A DNA stretch of 64,000 bases from Paulownia fortunei (Eukaryota > Streptophyta > Magnoliopsida > Lamiales > Paulowniaceae). Below are positions 37,076-49,556 of the stretch, one piece after another. Below the pieces are notes generated by a model. The model was not told where the DNA came from. It did not search any database and worked only from the letters and a program-made list of their open reading frames with translations. Position numbers and translations under genes: made by a program. Each line of letters begins with the position of its first letter. Position 1 is the stretch's first letter. Where the stretch lies: the NCBI GenBank assembly GCA_019321725.1, contig CM033108.1, forward strand, positions 10,496,060 through 10,560,059. Direction: 5' to 3'.

Positions 37076-39816
37076 TGTGATACCCGAACCTATCACTACT
37101 CACCCGATCAAATATGATTCAAGCATTATATGTTAATTGTATGCTATTTGCATTTATATTGACATCATATAATTTATTTTATTTTATACAGAGTTCTTAA
37201 TCATTAAACTTAATTTTGAAGCTCTCGCAAGGTATTGATTATAAAATTCCCTAACCTAAATAGTCGATTTTACATTGGGATAAGAAGAAATTTAGGTATC
37301 AATATGATGAATATTACTAGGTTACACGTTATAATTTTTAAAAGTGTTAAAGGTGTCACTAGTAAGTTTATAATATTTAATTTGAATTGATCTAGTTATT
37401 TCAAAAGTATATATTTGTGAATTAACATACTTGGGATATTGGACATGATATATGTGATTTAAGTGTCATATTATAAGGTCAATATGCGCATATAATTTTA
37501 GAAATGCAAACAAGACAATCATTTAAGAATCTAATGCCAATCGATTTAGAGATCGAATAAACGGTTAAGAAATTAGGGGTATAATTTATTATCCGATCAT
37601 ACAAAAATTAAAATAAGTTATAAATAGATAAATCAATAATGAGAAATAGTAGATTACAGCTGTATAAGGTGTGTGTAACATCAGATTTGAACAACCACTT
37701 GACACATCATGCTTTGACACCTCAAACTTTGCCAACTCAAGCTACCATCTCAACCTTTCTTCATTTCTATCTTTGAATCACGACCAAAAATCATTTTCTG
37801 AGCTATTTCACCTCCAAAACCTCTATATTAAATTTTAGAAGTTGCTCCTAAGCGATTCTAAGTAAAAAAAAAAAAAAGTGAAGAAAGCAAAAGAAAGTAA
37901 GGAAGAGCAAGTAGAAGTTTAAATTTGTGCATAGGTGAGCTTAACTCATGTTTTTTGTTTAAGTTCTTGAATTGTTTGTGGGTTTATGATTTTTAAAGCT
38001 TATATTATTGTTTATAATCATGTTATGATATTACCTATGGCCTTATAATTCAAAAAAGAGGGATTTTTAGTTGCAAAATTTCAATAGAAATCAATAGGGA
38101 CAGAAACTGTATACTTGCTGGTTTTTGTTTTTAAAGCTTTATATATACATCATAACTTGATTAAAACTTAATATATTTCACCATATATGTGTTTATATAT
38201 GAGTTTAGGTGATGTATGTAAGTTTGGAGAGGTTATAAATTAAAATATGGTTTGATATTTAAAGAGACACTCAAAACTGTCATGATAGAACTTATAGTTT
38301 TTGTGTTGTGATAACTGGGCTGATTTTATTGAGGTAAATCAGTGATTTTAGACAATTATAAAATATGACTATATTTCTCTACATGTTAGCTAAGTGTGGT
38401 AAAAATTTGGGAGTGATTGGATATGTTTAGGGATGTCAAAATTATCATGCAACTGAATTGGACAGCAAGAAAATATGAAAATGTGAATCTGTCCCATTTA
38501 ATAACTTAGCATGTTTCAACCTAAACATGTTGCTATTAAGTTCTAACAATTAGGTACAAGCTATTAGAGTGATAATACTTTAATTACATGATGTTTACAT
38601 GTATTTAAGATGAGAAATTAAGGTATTTGAGGAACTATATTGGGTTCTAGTATGTAAAAGCTTGATTATTACCTAGATAGCTTGGTGTTTAAGGTCTTAG
38701 TTTGAGATTTTGTGCTTTCAACTTGCCAAATTGGGAATGGTGCTTGATGTTGGGTAATATTACATGCTATTTTACATCTAGGGTTGGAGAGGAATACTAA
38801 ACAAATCTAGACTAAACCACTAACTAAGTGAAAGATAAGTAAAGATTCATTTGCAACTACAATGCATAAACTTAGTAAATGTGTGATTTATATGTAATAT
38901 CATAGATCATATATGCATAGCAGAGGGCACGCATTACTGTTATTCATGTCCATTGAGCATACATATATGGACATTGGCACGTGCATGCATCATATATGAG
39001 CATTATGATAAATCTTGTATTGCACGGCATGATTCTGAGAAAGGAAAATATTTTGCTGACCACTACTAGTACACTGAAACATGCATGGATTTGCAAGGTT
39101 GTATGCATGGATTTGCAGGTTCACGTGCATGGATTTGCATAATTTTGAGTATGCATGGATTTGCACGCTTATATCATTATTGACCATTGGATTATGACGG
39201 TATGTAGAGCTCTTTTCCGGTGTATGACATAGTATCATTAGTTAGGGGCCCAAGAAAGAAATAATTTTGAGAAAAATATATTGATGCATGGAATTGCATT
39301 GTGGGTGTAGCATTTTGAGATGCATGACTTGATATTGTGGATTATTCTTTGACATGCATAATGTTTAATTACTGAGCGTTAGTTTATATAGTTTATGTAT
39401 TGTAGGTGAGCACGATGATGCTCGAAACATCTTTTGCTGGCTGGGCGGCTGTTGGAGCTCCTGCAAGTGTCTGAGGGAGTGTGTACATGGATGACGACCT
39501 ATTGGGCTATTTTGTTGGTTTGTTATATTCTGAGTCTATTGTATTATATTTTGAGACTGATACTATATTTTGCTTTTAAAACTTACTGTAAACAAGTATG
39601 TAAATATTATGGTCGTTGTGGGTGTTATGTTTTTATATAAATATTGATCCTGCTATATACATGATATATGTGAGAAAGTATTTTAAATAGGGTTATGTGT
39701 GTAAAAAGTGATTTACCTTTTCTTAAAGTGTTAGATAAAAAAATATCGCACATACACACAAGTTCTATCATGTCAAATTATACTTTATATATAGTTGTTG
39801 AGTTGTGGGTATTACA
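37076..39816. mobile_element. Gypsy-like solo LTR inserted in Copia B
   Basis: Begins TGTGATACCCGAAC and ends GTGGGTATTACA, so it has TG...CA ends within a 10-bp imperfect inverted repeat (TGTGATACCC/GGGTATTACA). It is 2741 bp, flanked by a perfect 5-bp duplication CCCTA (37071-37075 and 39817-39821). No coding sequence is seen inside. The Gypsy assignment is by terminus style only. Removing it rejoins the polypurine tract and 3' end of Copia B exactly. Confidence 0.88.
39080..39175. repeat. Tandem TGCATGGATTTGCA repeat
   Basis: Four copies of (T)GCATGGATTTGCA occur within about 95 bp at uneven spacing of roughly 20-35 bp, and a related TGCATGGAATTGCA lies near 39285-39298. The unit is nearly palindromic (TGCA...TGCA). 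It is inside the Gypsy-like solo LTR. Confidence 0.8.
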
Positions 39817-42707
39817 CCCTAGAGCCAATTGTCTATGTATCTAAGATCTATTTTCTCAAAATGCCCTTGAAATACTCTCTGAGCTAAGGGCTTTGTTAAT
39901 GGATCTACAATATTTACTTCTAGAGACACTCGCTCCACTCGAACATCACCTCTATCAATGATATCTCAGACTAAATGGTATCGTCTCATTATGTGCTTGA
40001 TTTTTTGATGAGATCTTAGCTTCTTTTCTTGCGCAACAACCCCATTGTTATCATAATAAACCGTAACTAGATTAACAATAGAATGGACTACACCCAACTA
40101 ATCTTTATTACCATAAAACAAGAAGATATCCTTAGTCCTTCATAAGTACTTAAGGATCGTCTATATGGCTTTCCAGTACTTCTCACCTGGATTAGACTAA
40201 TATCTGCTTGTGACACTTAGAGCATACGCTATATCAGGCCTTGTACATAGCATAACATACATAATGCTTCCAATAGCAGATCCATGCAATTCATTCTTAC
40301 TTTTTCCTCCGAAGTTTTTGGGGATATTGACTTCAAAAGAAAAACTTATACTCTTTAGCACTTTGTTATGTACGTGGATTAGGATAGTTCAATTATCCTC
40401 TTGGATCTATCTCTATAGATCATAATCACCAAGATGTAGGATGTTTTTCCTATGGAGAACTGAGTGACAACCATGTCTTTGTTGCTTGTAATATCCCTAC
40501 ATCATTCACAATGAGTAGGATATCATCAACTTAAAGGATAGCAAAGGTCACTGGGCTCCCACTAACCTTCTTATTATTCGAATCCTTGAGAAAACCAAAT
40601 AGTTTGATTGCCTCGTCGAATTGGAGGTTCCATTTTTGGAAAACCTATTTGAGTCCTTAAATAGACCTCTTAGTCATAATACACTGATATAACATGAAAT
40701 ATATGAATGGATTTCAACATTATTACTGGTGAGAAGGTTTTCTCATAGTCAACTCCTTGTCTTTGAGTGTAACCCTTTACTAATAGTTGACCTTTATAGG
40801 TCGTCACCTTTCCATCTACTCCAAGCTTCTGCTTGTAGACTCATTTGTAGCCAATGGGTACAATACCTTTGGGTCTACAAAGTTCTATACCTGGTTAGAG
40901 TATATGGAGTCCATTTCGGTTTGCATGGTATCTTCCCATCTTCTCAAATCGATATCAAACATCGCTTCTCTATAATTCCTTTGATCACTATCTAAAGAAT
41001 GCTTTAATTGTTGATCTCTAACAAAAGACCATAACTCTCGATGGGTGGTCTTGAGATCCTCTAGATCTCTTAGGAGGTTGTATGATAGAAGTATTAGCTT
41101 TGGGTGGTTCAGTCATTACTGCCTCTTGTAGGACACTTTGTAGTTCTTGAATTTTTTCAAATTCTATGACCTTGCCTTTTCTATATAATAAAAACTCTTT
41201 CTCAAGTAAGGTGGCATTATTCGAAACAAATACCTTTTGTTCAGAAAGGTTATAGAAGTAGTATTTAATGGATTCCTTTAGATACCCTACAAATTTGCAT
41301 AAGGTGGATCTAACATCCAACTTATCTTCCACTAGCTAATTTATGTAAGTAGGGCAACCCTCTACTCTAAGGTATTTGTAAGAAGGGGTCTTGACACAAC
41401 ACATCTCATCTAGTTTTTTGGGCACAAACTTAATTGGCACTTTGTCCAGCAGAAATGTTACCGTTTCTAGAGCATAGCTCTAGAATGAAAAATGAATCCT
41501 AGTAAAACTCATCATGGACTGAACCATATCCAATAGTATTTAGTTTCTACGCTCAACAACCCAATTCAATTGTTGAGTTGTAGGCGGAGTACACTGTGAG
41601 AGAATCCCATTCCTGTTAGATAATTAAGAAACTCTAAGCCTAAGTACTAATCTCTTCAATTAGATTGAAGAGTCTCAATACTTCACCCAATTTGTTTCTC
41701 CACTTCATGCCTAAAGTCTTTAAACCTTTAAAGGGCTTTAGACTTTATCTCAGAAGATATACATACTTTTACCTAAAGTAATCATTGGTAAAGATAATAA
41801 AGTAGTGTTAGTTTCTTCGAGCACTAACACTTAGTGGCTTGCAGTAATCCATATGTATCAAATCCAAAAGATTTGCAGCATGTTCCACTTGTCTAACAAA
41901 TGGTGACTTTGTCATATTTCACTTTAGGCAAGATTCAAATGTTGTCTTTTTTGCTTGTCCTTAAGGTCAAGTAATTATGCTAACTTGTTGATTCTCTTCT
42001 TAGTGATATGACCTAGTCTGGCATGCCACAAGTATGTGGAACAATGATAAACCAATTTACATATGCTACTTTATTGAATATGTAAAGAGTTCCTAGACTA
42101 GATACTATATAAATCATTAGTCAATACCCAATATGAACCAAAGAAAAATAACAAAAAATGAAACAACTTTCTTTAAAAATGGAAAAACTAAACCCTTTTC
42201 AATCTAAATTTGGAATAGAGATGATGTTCTTTATTAGTTAAAGAACATAAAGACAAAAATTTAAAACTATTGTACTTCCATCTCCTAATATTAAGTAAAC
42301 AATTAACAACTTTTGCTCTATTCCCAAACCTTAGGATATGCCCTCCCCTACTCAACTCTCTGTTTCTTGTCATCACATGTAAATCATTGAATAGATGAGC
42401 ACCACAACTGGTATCTCATACCCAAGAAGTGTCATTGATCGAAATGTTAACTTCAACAAAGAACATACTAGAACTTTTAGCAACTTGCAAGATATTCCTT
42501 GTAGTTCCTGTTCTAGTGCCACAACTTGCTGTAGTAATGGCATTTGTTCTCTATTTTAGAACCTTTCTTAACCCAACCAGTAGCCTTCAAGCCCTTGGCC
42601 TTCTTTGAAGAACCCTTCTTTTTCACTTTCCTTGACATTTTACTCTTAGACTAGGATGAAGAGCCAATGAGCAAGACAGACTTTTCCTTCTTCTTGGTAG
42701 ATTTAGT
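39817..42707 (-). pseudogene. pol of Copia B, decayed, with RNase H deletion
   Basis: Minus-strand order matches elements A and C. From 42707 downward come the rest of gag with a decayed zinc knuckle (CHYYSKLWH), integrase remnants (about 42000-41350), an open piece at 41332-41018 (LDVRSTLCKFVGYLKESIKYY), RT (about 40990-40200, with GSIMYVMLCTRPDIAYALSV at about 40280-40220) and RNase H (YYDNNGVVAQEKKLRSHQ at about 40060-40000). Between FYGNKD and LGVVHS near 40095-40105 about 70 residues of RNase H found in element A are missing, a deletion. The hAT transposon separates this part from the start of gag. Confidence 0.82.
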
Positions 42708-45700
42708 TAGGGGTGGGTATCGGGTCAGGTAGTTGGGTTTTCAGGTCAAGTAGTATAAAATTCTACCCGACACCAATCCAAAATTTATGGGTACCCGACA
42801 TTTCAGGTACCTGGAAAATTTGGGTAACTCGACAATTCAAGTTTGGATTTTTTTTTAAAATTAAAATTAAAATTTTACTTCACCGAAAAAAGAAGTTTTA
42901 TTACTAGTTACATAATCAAATGATGATATTTTGATACAAGCATATGAAGATGAATCATTAGTGTTATGATATTATCCTGCTTAACATAAAATAACCATAA
43001 ATTAATAATTTAAAACAAACTAAATTGAATTTTGATCTATTTATAGCATCATTTAAATTATAACCAACCCGTCTGCCACAAAATATAGTTACATATTCAT
43101 TAAATTTATGAAAATGACAAAATAACAAAAATGTCTCCCAAAACAAAAAGTAACAAAATCCCCAAATCATGTTTGTTTGTCCATCCACCTTCAATGTAGA
43201 TTGCTTGTTGTACCACCTTCAAACATCAACAATTGTTGAATCTACCCCCAACTTTGACAATTCTACAAAAGAATAAAAAATTAAGATATAGGTTATAAAA
43301 TAGAATATAATAAATATGTGTATAAATGCATTTGAATAAAAAAACAACAATCAAAAACTAAAATGTAAAATGACAAATACCTTGATCAAGCTTTTTAACT
43401 TCACTCAAGTCCTTCTCCACACTTATTGGCTTGGAATTTAAAAGAAGCTAATCTTGAGCAGAAATAAGAGTTTGCACTATTTTTGGTGATAAAGAACTCC
43501 TAAATGCATCAAGAACATGCCCACAAGTGCTAAATGCAATCTCTGAAGAAATTATGAAGACTGGAACTGCCAATATGTCATGAGCTATCTTAGAGAGAAT
43601 AGGAAACCTATGAAAATTTACTTTCCACCATTTTAATACGTCAAAGTCTTCATTATCATCCTCAAAATCCTCCTTTAAATATTTCTCCAACTTTGATTTT
43701 ACATATTCTCTTTTTCCTCCATACTTGTACTTATTAAACTGATCTATCAAGTTCTAGATGATGTTTGAGAGTTATCCACATTTTTCTTAGATACAGATGA
43801 AGAAGACAAAGAACTTAATAAGTGGGTTATACTTCCTAGAGTTTCATATTTCAACTTATATTCATCAAACAATTCTTGCATGTCCTTCTTCACTTTGTTT
43901 TTCATCAGCATACTCTTTTCAACATCAACATATAATGAGTCAAATGAAAACTAAAGGAACAAAAGTTTACGTCGTGGATCAAGAATCACTGTGTAATAAT
44001 AAATCATGTTCATTTTTTTAATTGATCCTCAATACTTGTCAAATTTTTCTTTCATCTTTCTGGACATCTGACTTAATTCAAAGTCATCACTCTCCAACCA
44101 TTGCCTTAGAAGCATTTCTACTCCACTTATTTCATGAAACACATTGTTTGATGTGACATACAACGAACCAGAAATGTGTAGAGTAAGCTTATAGAAATGA
44201 CCCAAAAATTTCAACAATAACTTAGCCCTCTCCCAATCATAATCCGTCAGAATCCCATCATATGGTGGCTTTGAAAGTTCATTTGCATAGCCAAGATCTA
44301 AACAGTGATAAGAATCAAAATCTCTTCTAAGTTATGTTGCCGACTCCAACATCAAGTAGGTAGAATTCCACCTAGTAGGTACATTCAGACTTAATAATTT
44401 ATTTGTTTTTAATTTTTCAATCTCGACACATTCTAGAAATTTTTTGTACCTAGCTGGAGAGCTTCTAACATACCTTACGGCTCCTCTAATACGAGAGATA
44501 GCCAAATGCTCATCTTTGTTCTTCATACCATTTTGTACAATGAGATTGACAATATGTGCAATGCACCTCATGTGCACATACTTCCCACTTAAAAGATTTG
44601 TACCCTAATGATCAAATTTTTTCACCAAGTATACGATTGTACCATCATTTGAAGAAGCATTATCAATTATAATAGTGAAAATTCTATCAATACCCCAATC
44701 AAGTAAATATTTTTTCACCCCTTTACCCACTTCTTCACTCTTATGTCCAAAAATTGGGCAAAAGTTCAAAATTTATTTTTGCAAATTCCAATTATCATCA
44801 ATGAAATGTATAGTGAGACACATGCACTTAACTTTTTTAATTGATGTCCATGTGTCAGTAGTAATACAAACTCTTTGAGAGTAGTTTCGTATAAAAGCCT
44901 TTAACTTATTCTTTTCATCTATATATAAACTACAGATGTCTCTACTTCAGGTTCTTCGTGATGGAATCATAAACATAGGACATGCAACTGACAAAAAATG
45001 CATAAACCCCAAGTTCTCAACTATTTTGGAAGCTCATCAACAACCAACCAATAGCTTAATGCCTATCTTATTTTAGTTTAATCAAATCTCCTTGAAACAA
45101 GAGGTGCTTCCTTATCACCTACCTAAGATGGCTGAAATGAAATTCGAGTTTGACTAGTTGCAACTTCATAAGGTTTTTTCTTGCAAGATTCATAGTGGTT
45201 TTAAGTGGTCTAGTCCTATGTGCCTTTGGGTTGGCCTTTATTTCTCTGCCATAATATTTACATCTACCCTTTTTCATATTCTCAAAGTCACATATAAATT
45301 TTTTAAAATGATTCCAATATTATGACCTAGATATAACCTCTTTTCTTCATTTTTTAGATTGAGATATAATATTATCAAAATCCAAAGAATCAAATTGTGT
45401 AGAGTTCTTTCCACTAGCAATATTACTAAGCTCTTCTCTAGGATTACCTTCCCCAAAAAATCCTCGAATATACCTCGTGAGCCTGACATCTGCAAGATTC
45501 AAGAATCATAAAATCAATAGAAAGAAAAAAAGAAACAAAAAATAAAACAAAAAATAAAACAAAAATATAATTCAAATAAAACATAATGTAAAAAATAAAA
45601 TAAAAAAATGCAAAGTTTGCATTATGTACTTAATAATAACATAAATCAAAATACAAATATACAATGATTATTATGTTAATCATTGTATTATGGGTATAGT

Positions 45701-46583
45701 ATACTTACATAGAGTCAAAAATGTCATCTTGACTTAATTTCCCTAGTATGCCACAGTATCATCAAAGACTGAATTCATCAATATTTTCATTGCAACTGGG
45801 TATTAAAACATATGAACAGAAATCTATTTAAAAAAAAACAAAGTGCCAAAAATTAATGCTTTGTTCACTTTCAGAATCTCTACTACTTTATCTGTTTCTC
45901 AAACAGTTGAAACTTGATACGAGACCTCAATAATGGTTGTAAGGATTTAATAATTTTTAACATACAAAAATAGCTTAGTTATATATCACATAGATATCAA
46001 AAATAAAAATAGATGACTCATATTTTCTTCAAGATTGTTGAAGATACTCAACTTAATAATTAATCAAAAGAGACAAACACAATAAAGAGAAAAATAAATA
46101 GTAAAACATACCTTTACTAAGTAGAGATTAGAGTGAGAGTAGGTGAAGGATTTGTACCGTGTGAGGTGAGGGTGATGAAGATTTAAGTGTTAAAAAAAAA
46201 AGAAATAAAGAGAGAAAAGAAAGAGAATAAAAAGTGGAGAAAAAGAGATAAAAAGTAAAGAGAGAGAGGGAATATGGGAAATGAGGTAGACAAAATAAAT
46301 TTTGCAATGAAGATGAAACCTTACCAAGTACCAAGTTCTAAAACCCCCTGCCCGGCTGCCCCCCAACTTTTTTTCCACCTATTTTTTATTTTTTTTTAAA
46401 TTTTGGGTACCCGATCGGGTTTTCTGGTAGAAATATTTCTACGCAAAAACTGACCTGATTTCTTTTAATCGGGTATTGGGTAATCGATATCTAATTATTT
46501 TTAAAAAAAACCCGACCCGATCGAGTTTTACTCGATTGGATCGAATCGGGACTCAAAAATCCAAATCCGAATGCCCACCCCTA
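42708..46583 (-). mobile_element. hAT DNA transposon inserted in Copia B gag
   Basis: A 3876-bp element with terminal inverted repeats TAGGGGTGGGTAT and ATGCCCACCCCTA (one mismatch in 13), flanked by a perfect 8-bp duplication GATTTAGT (42700-42707 and 46584-46591), as expected for hAT. Both ends carry many ACCCGA/TCGGGT-type subterminal motifs (42716-42835 and 46405-46565), likely former transposase-binding sites. Removing it restores the gag reading LKTTKS-TKKKEKS of Copia B. It encodes a decayed transposase on the minus strand. Confidence 0.95.
43360..45340 (-). pseudogene. hAT (Ac-like) transposase, decayed
   Basis: On the minus strand, a BED-type zinc finger comes first (FENMKKGRCKYYGREIK, about 45285-45235; the second Cys is Tyr). 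DTWTS with the first catalytic Asp is near 44855. IDNASSND with the second Asp is near 44660-44640. RCIAHIVNLIVQNG is at about 44568-44527, NVPTRWNSTYLMLE at about 44385-44344, and a DUF4413-like region follows. The C-terminal hATC dimerisation domain is at 43660-43450 with WWKVNFHRFPILSKIAHDIL and SSEIAFSTCG, the latter holding the catalytic Glu. About four in-frame stops and some frame changes break it, but the three acidic residues remain visible. It looks younger than the LINE and Gypsy remnants. Confidence 0.88.
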
Positions 46584-46591
46584 GATTTAGT

Positions 46592-47166
46592 TGTCTTCAA
46601 CATATTGACTAGCTTAGCAAGGCTAGTATGCATCTTATGCATGTTGAAGTCTACCACAAAGGAATGAAATGATGGTGGCAAAGACTGGAGGACGAGATCT
46701 ACATAGAGTTCATTGTCCATAATGACTCCAAGGGACTCGAGTCTCTCGATCAAGGCTATAATCTTTAGTCCATAGTCATGGACCGAAGAGCCCTCTATCA
46801 TACGACATCCAAAGAGCTCCTTAGATACTTAGTATCTGGCTTGCCTTGTATGTTCACTATATAATTCCTTCGAATGAAGGTGGATATCGACAATATATAC
46901 CATACCATTATGATGCCTTTGCGACTCGTTTGATATTATTGCTATTATACATCACCGAGCTTATAGATCATCATCAACTTGTGTTCTGTGTTCTGCAAGC
47001 TCTTCCTTAGTTAGATCCACTGGCGAAGCTGGTGGTGGCATCATATCAAGGACATAAACACTTTTTTTGAACTAGTGAACAATTCGAAGGTTCCTCAACA
47101 GTTAACATAGTTGGGACTGGTGAGTTTGTTGTTGTCAAGAATAGATGCAAGTGGATTTTTAGCCAT
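46592..47166 (-). pseudogene. gag of Copia B, N-terminal part
   Basis: Starts at 47166 (minus) with MAKNPLASILDNNKLTSPN, as in A and C. The stretch 46801-46592 keeps GLKIIALIERLESLGVIMD and LQSLPPSFHSFVVDFNMHK, then is cut by the hAT insertion and continues at 42707. Stops occur in the first third. Confidence 0.85.
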
Positions 47167-47418
47167 TTTGTAAATCAATTATCGACAAAAAATACGAGGC
47201 AAAAAATTAAGATACATTCAAAAGTTTATTCATTTTTAATAAGGCCTTCAATCATAAATATTTCTCACTATTTTATTCAAATCGCATTACTCCCTAAAAT
47301 AGATATTCTGAAAATCATATTTTTGAGTGGGCTTGAAGTCCAATTAACCTTATTATATACCCCAATTATATGAACTCATATGGTAGAACTAAAAGATAAC
47401 TAACACATTAGCAATTAT
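47167..47418 (-). other. Leader of Copia B, truncated by element C
   Basis: Matches the complement of the leaders of A, C and D (AGTGGGCTTGAAGTCC at about 47318-47333 and CTCACTATTTTATTC). It stops at 47418 where the LTR of element C begins. The primer binding site and 5' LTR of B are not in the window. Confidence 0.75.
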
Positions 47419-49537
47419 TGTTAAAGTAGTGACTAGCGCAATAATTAGATCTTATAGCTCACATTTATTTATTGCACATTAGATAAAGTCCCTAGATCAA
47501 TTATAACTATGGGGCATGGTCACGCATATGTTGGCGATCATGGAACATGCCTTTATGACTATGATCTTAAACTATGTTCAGAGGCGAGGGCTTTTTGAGA
47601 AGGGACATCGACTAACCCAATAAGACTCACGTATATGATACATGCTCATAAGACGAGGATGTCCCATTCTATGGACATCAGCATAGAGACGCAAGTGCAT
47701 GTATATGGGTGCTTATTAGAGAACAAGTACACTGAACTGACCTGCTTGAAATTCTTAGTTGGAAATCCTAAATGTCAAATTAAAAATTTCTAATAGTGTA
47801 CGACTAGTCCTTTGACTTGAGGTACCATGGTAACCTTATACGTGTAATTACTTACTTAGATGTATCCTTTGATTACCTAACAATCATAAAGGGGTTATGT
47901 TGGGTATTGTATTTATGCGTATGAAGGTTAATGAATGGCCAACAAAGGATCCATTACTTGTTGGGTAGAACAAGTAAATCTCCTAATTCATAGTTTATGA
48001 CTCGGAGGACCTTGGCCAAGGTAGAATGAATATCAGAAAAGGATTTCTGATGATTCATTAAGAGTCACTACAACTTAAAATGAAATCATAGATATTGAGT
48101 TGATTAGGGTCATGCCCTTGACTCAATCGGGAGATTAGTTGACAAAAGGATCTTACGTGTATGGTACTCGTAACTGGAATATGATCACTTGCTATTTCAC
48201 CTAAAACTAGTTCGCCGTGATTACTCGCTAAGTGTTTTCACGGATAGTGAGATCAAGGGATTAAGGCGTTAATTCCTAGCGGATTAATTAATTGAATTAA
48301 TTAATTAGAATAATTATTATTCATAAGTTGCAAATGTTGCAAGCCCACTACTAGCTTAGAAGTGAACCTAAAGGGTCACACATAATTTGGAATAAAACAT
48401 CTCTGGTCTATAAATCATCCAAGGGTTGGATATAATTAATTAATTGGATTAATTAATTAAAGGATTAAATTAATTCAAATAGTTGTATTAATTATTTAAT
48501 TAAATAGTAGGACTATTTAATTGGACCTAATGAGATTAGGGATCTAAGTGGAGTGAATAAATTAATTGATTGGATTAATTAATTTAGACTTGGACTAATT
48601 TAATTAATTAGATTAATTAAATGGACTTGGAGAAGTCCAAGCCCAAGTTTAATTAGGCTTGTTAGAAGCCCACTTGAAAATAAGAGAAATTAAATAAGTG
48701 AATAAGATTTACTTATTTAAATAATATATGATATTATACATATGAATTTATGGGATAAATTCATAGCTTGGAAGACAAGATAAAAGGAGCAAATGTTGCC
48801 CTAATTTTGCAAGCAAAATTAAGCCATAATGAAAAAGAAGGAAAGATTTTATTTTGTTTATGTGTTTTTAGTTTGTTAAGGAAAGTGAGACTTTTCCATA
48901 CAAACTAATTACCAGGTGATGACAAAATTAGGGTTGCCCTAATTTTTGTAGCCTCCTTATATATATGATATATTGAAGACAAAATTGATCTATTCAACAC
49001 TCTAGTAAATTTCGGCCATAGCAAGAATTAGAATAAAAATTATTTTCTTCATTTTTTGTCTTCCTTTTCTCTTCTCTTGTATTGCTCAAGTGCATATTTT
49101 AATTGTTCTTCTTTTACAAGTTAAATTAAGAACAATTGAATAAGCTTTAATCTTTAATTCACAAGTTGGATTGAAAGGTTATAAGTTCACTCCACACTAG
49201 GCTAGAAAAAAAAAGTAGAAACTAGCAATTTTATTATTTTCCGTGTTCTTGTCCAAGGTGTGGACTTCTTTGAAAGGAGGAAGCGTGGACTTCTTTGAAG
49301 CGTATTTGCAACCATCTGGCAATTGATTGCCCCATTCCTTGCATTATTAATGAACAAGTCAAGAAGGTATCAATATTCATACTATTTAATTATACTATTT
49401 AATTAAATACTATTTATATATTGCTGATTGTTAAGTCAATTTCGATTACCTGAGGTAGTGCATTAATTGTTAATGCATGTTTTTATTAAATTTTTAATTT
49501 TTGTTGTGCTTACCTCATGGTCATAGTGAACCCAACA
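47419..49537 (+). mobile_element. 5' LTR of Copia C
   Basis: Starts TGTTAAAGTAGTGACTAGCG and ends TAGTGAACCCAACA. About 90 bp near the start, present in the other LTRs between AATTAGAT and TCTTATGT, is missing. The LTR is inserted in the leader of element B. The TTAATT-rich part is at about 48280-48620. Confidence 0.85.
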
Positions 49538-49538
49538 C

Positions 49539-49556
49539 TGGTATCAGAGCCACGGC
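49539..49556 (+). other. Primer binding site of Copia C
   Basis: TGGTATCAGAGCCACGG follows the LTR after one base. It is an almost canonical complement of the initiator tRNA-Met 3' end, better kept than in element A. Confidence 0.88.

Noticed and set aside
49539..49556. Possible tRNA fragment (TGGTATCAGAGCC)
   Set aside because: It is the primer binding site next to an LTR, not a tRNA gene; no cloverleaf is present.
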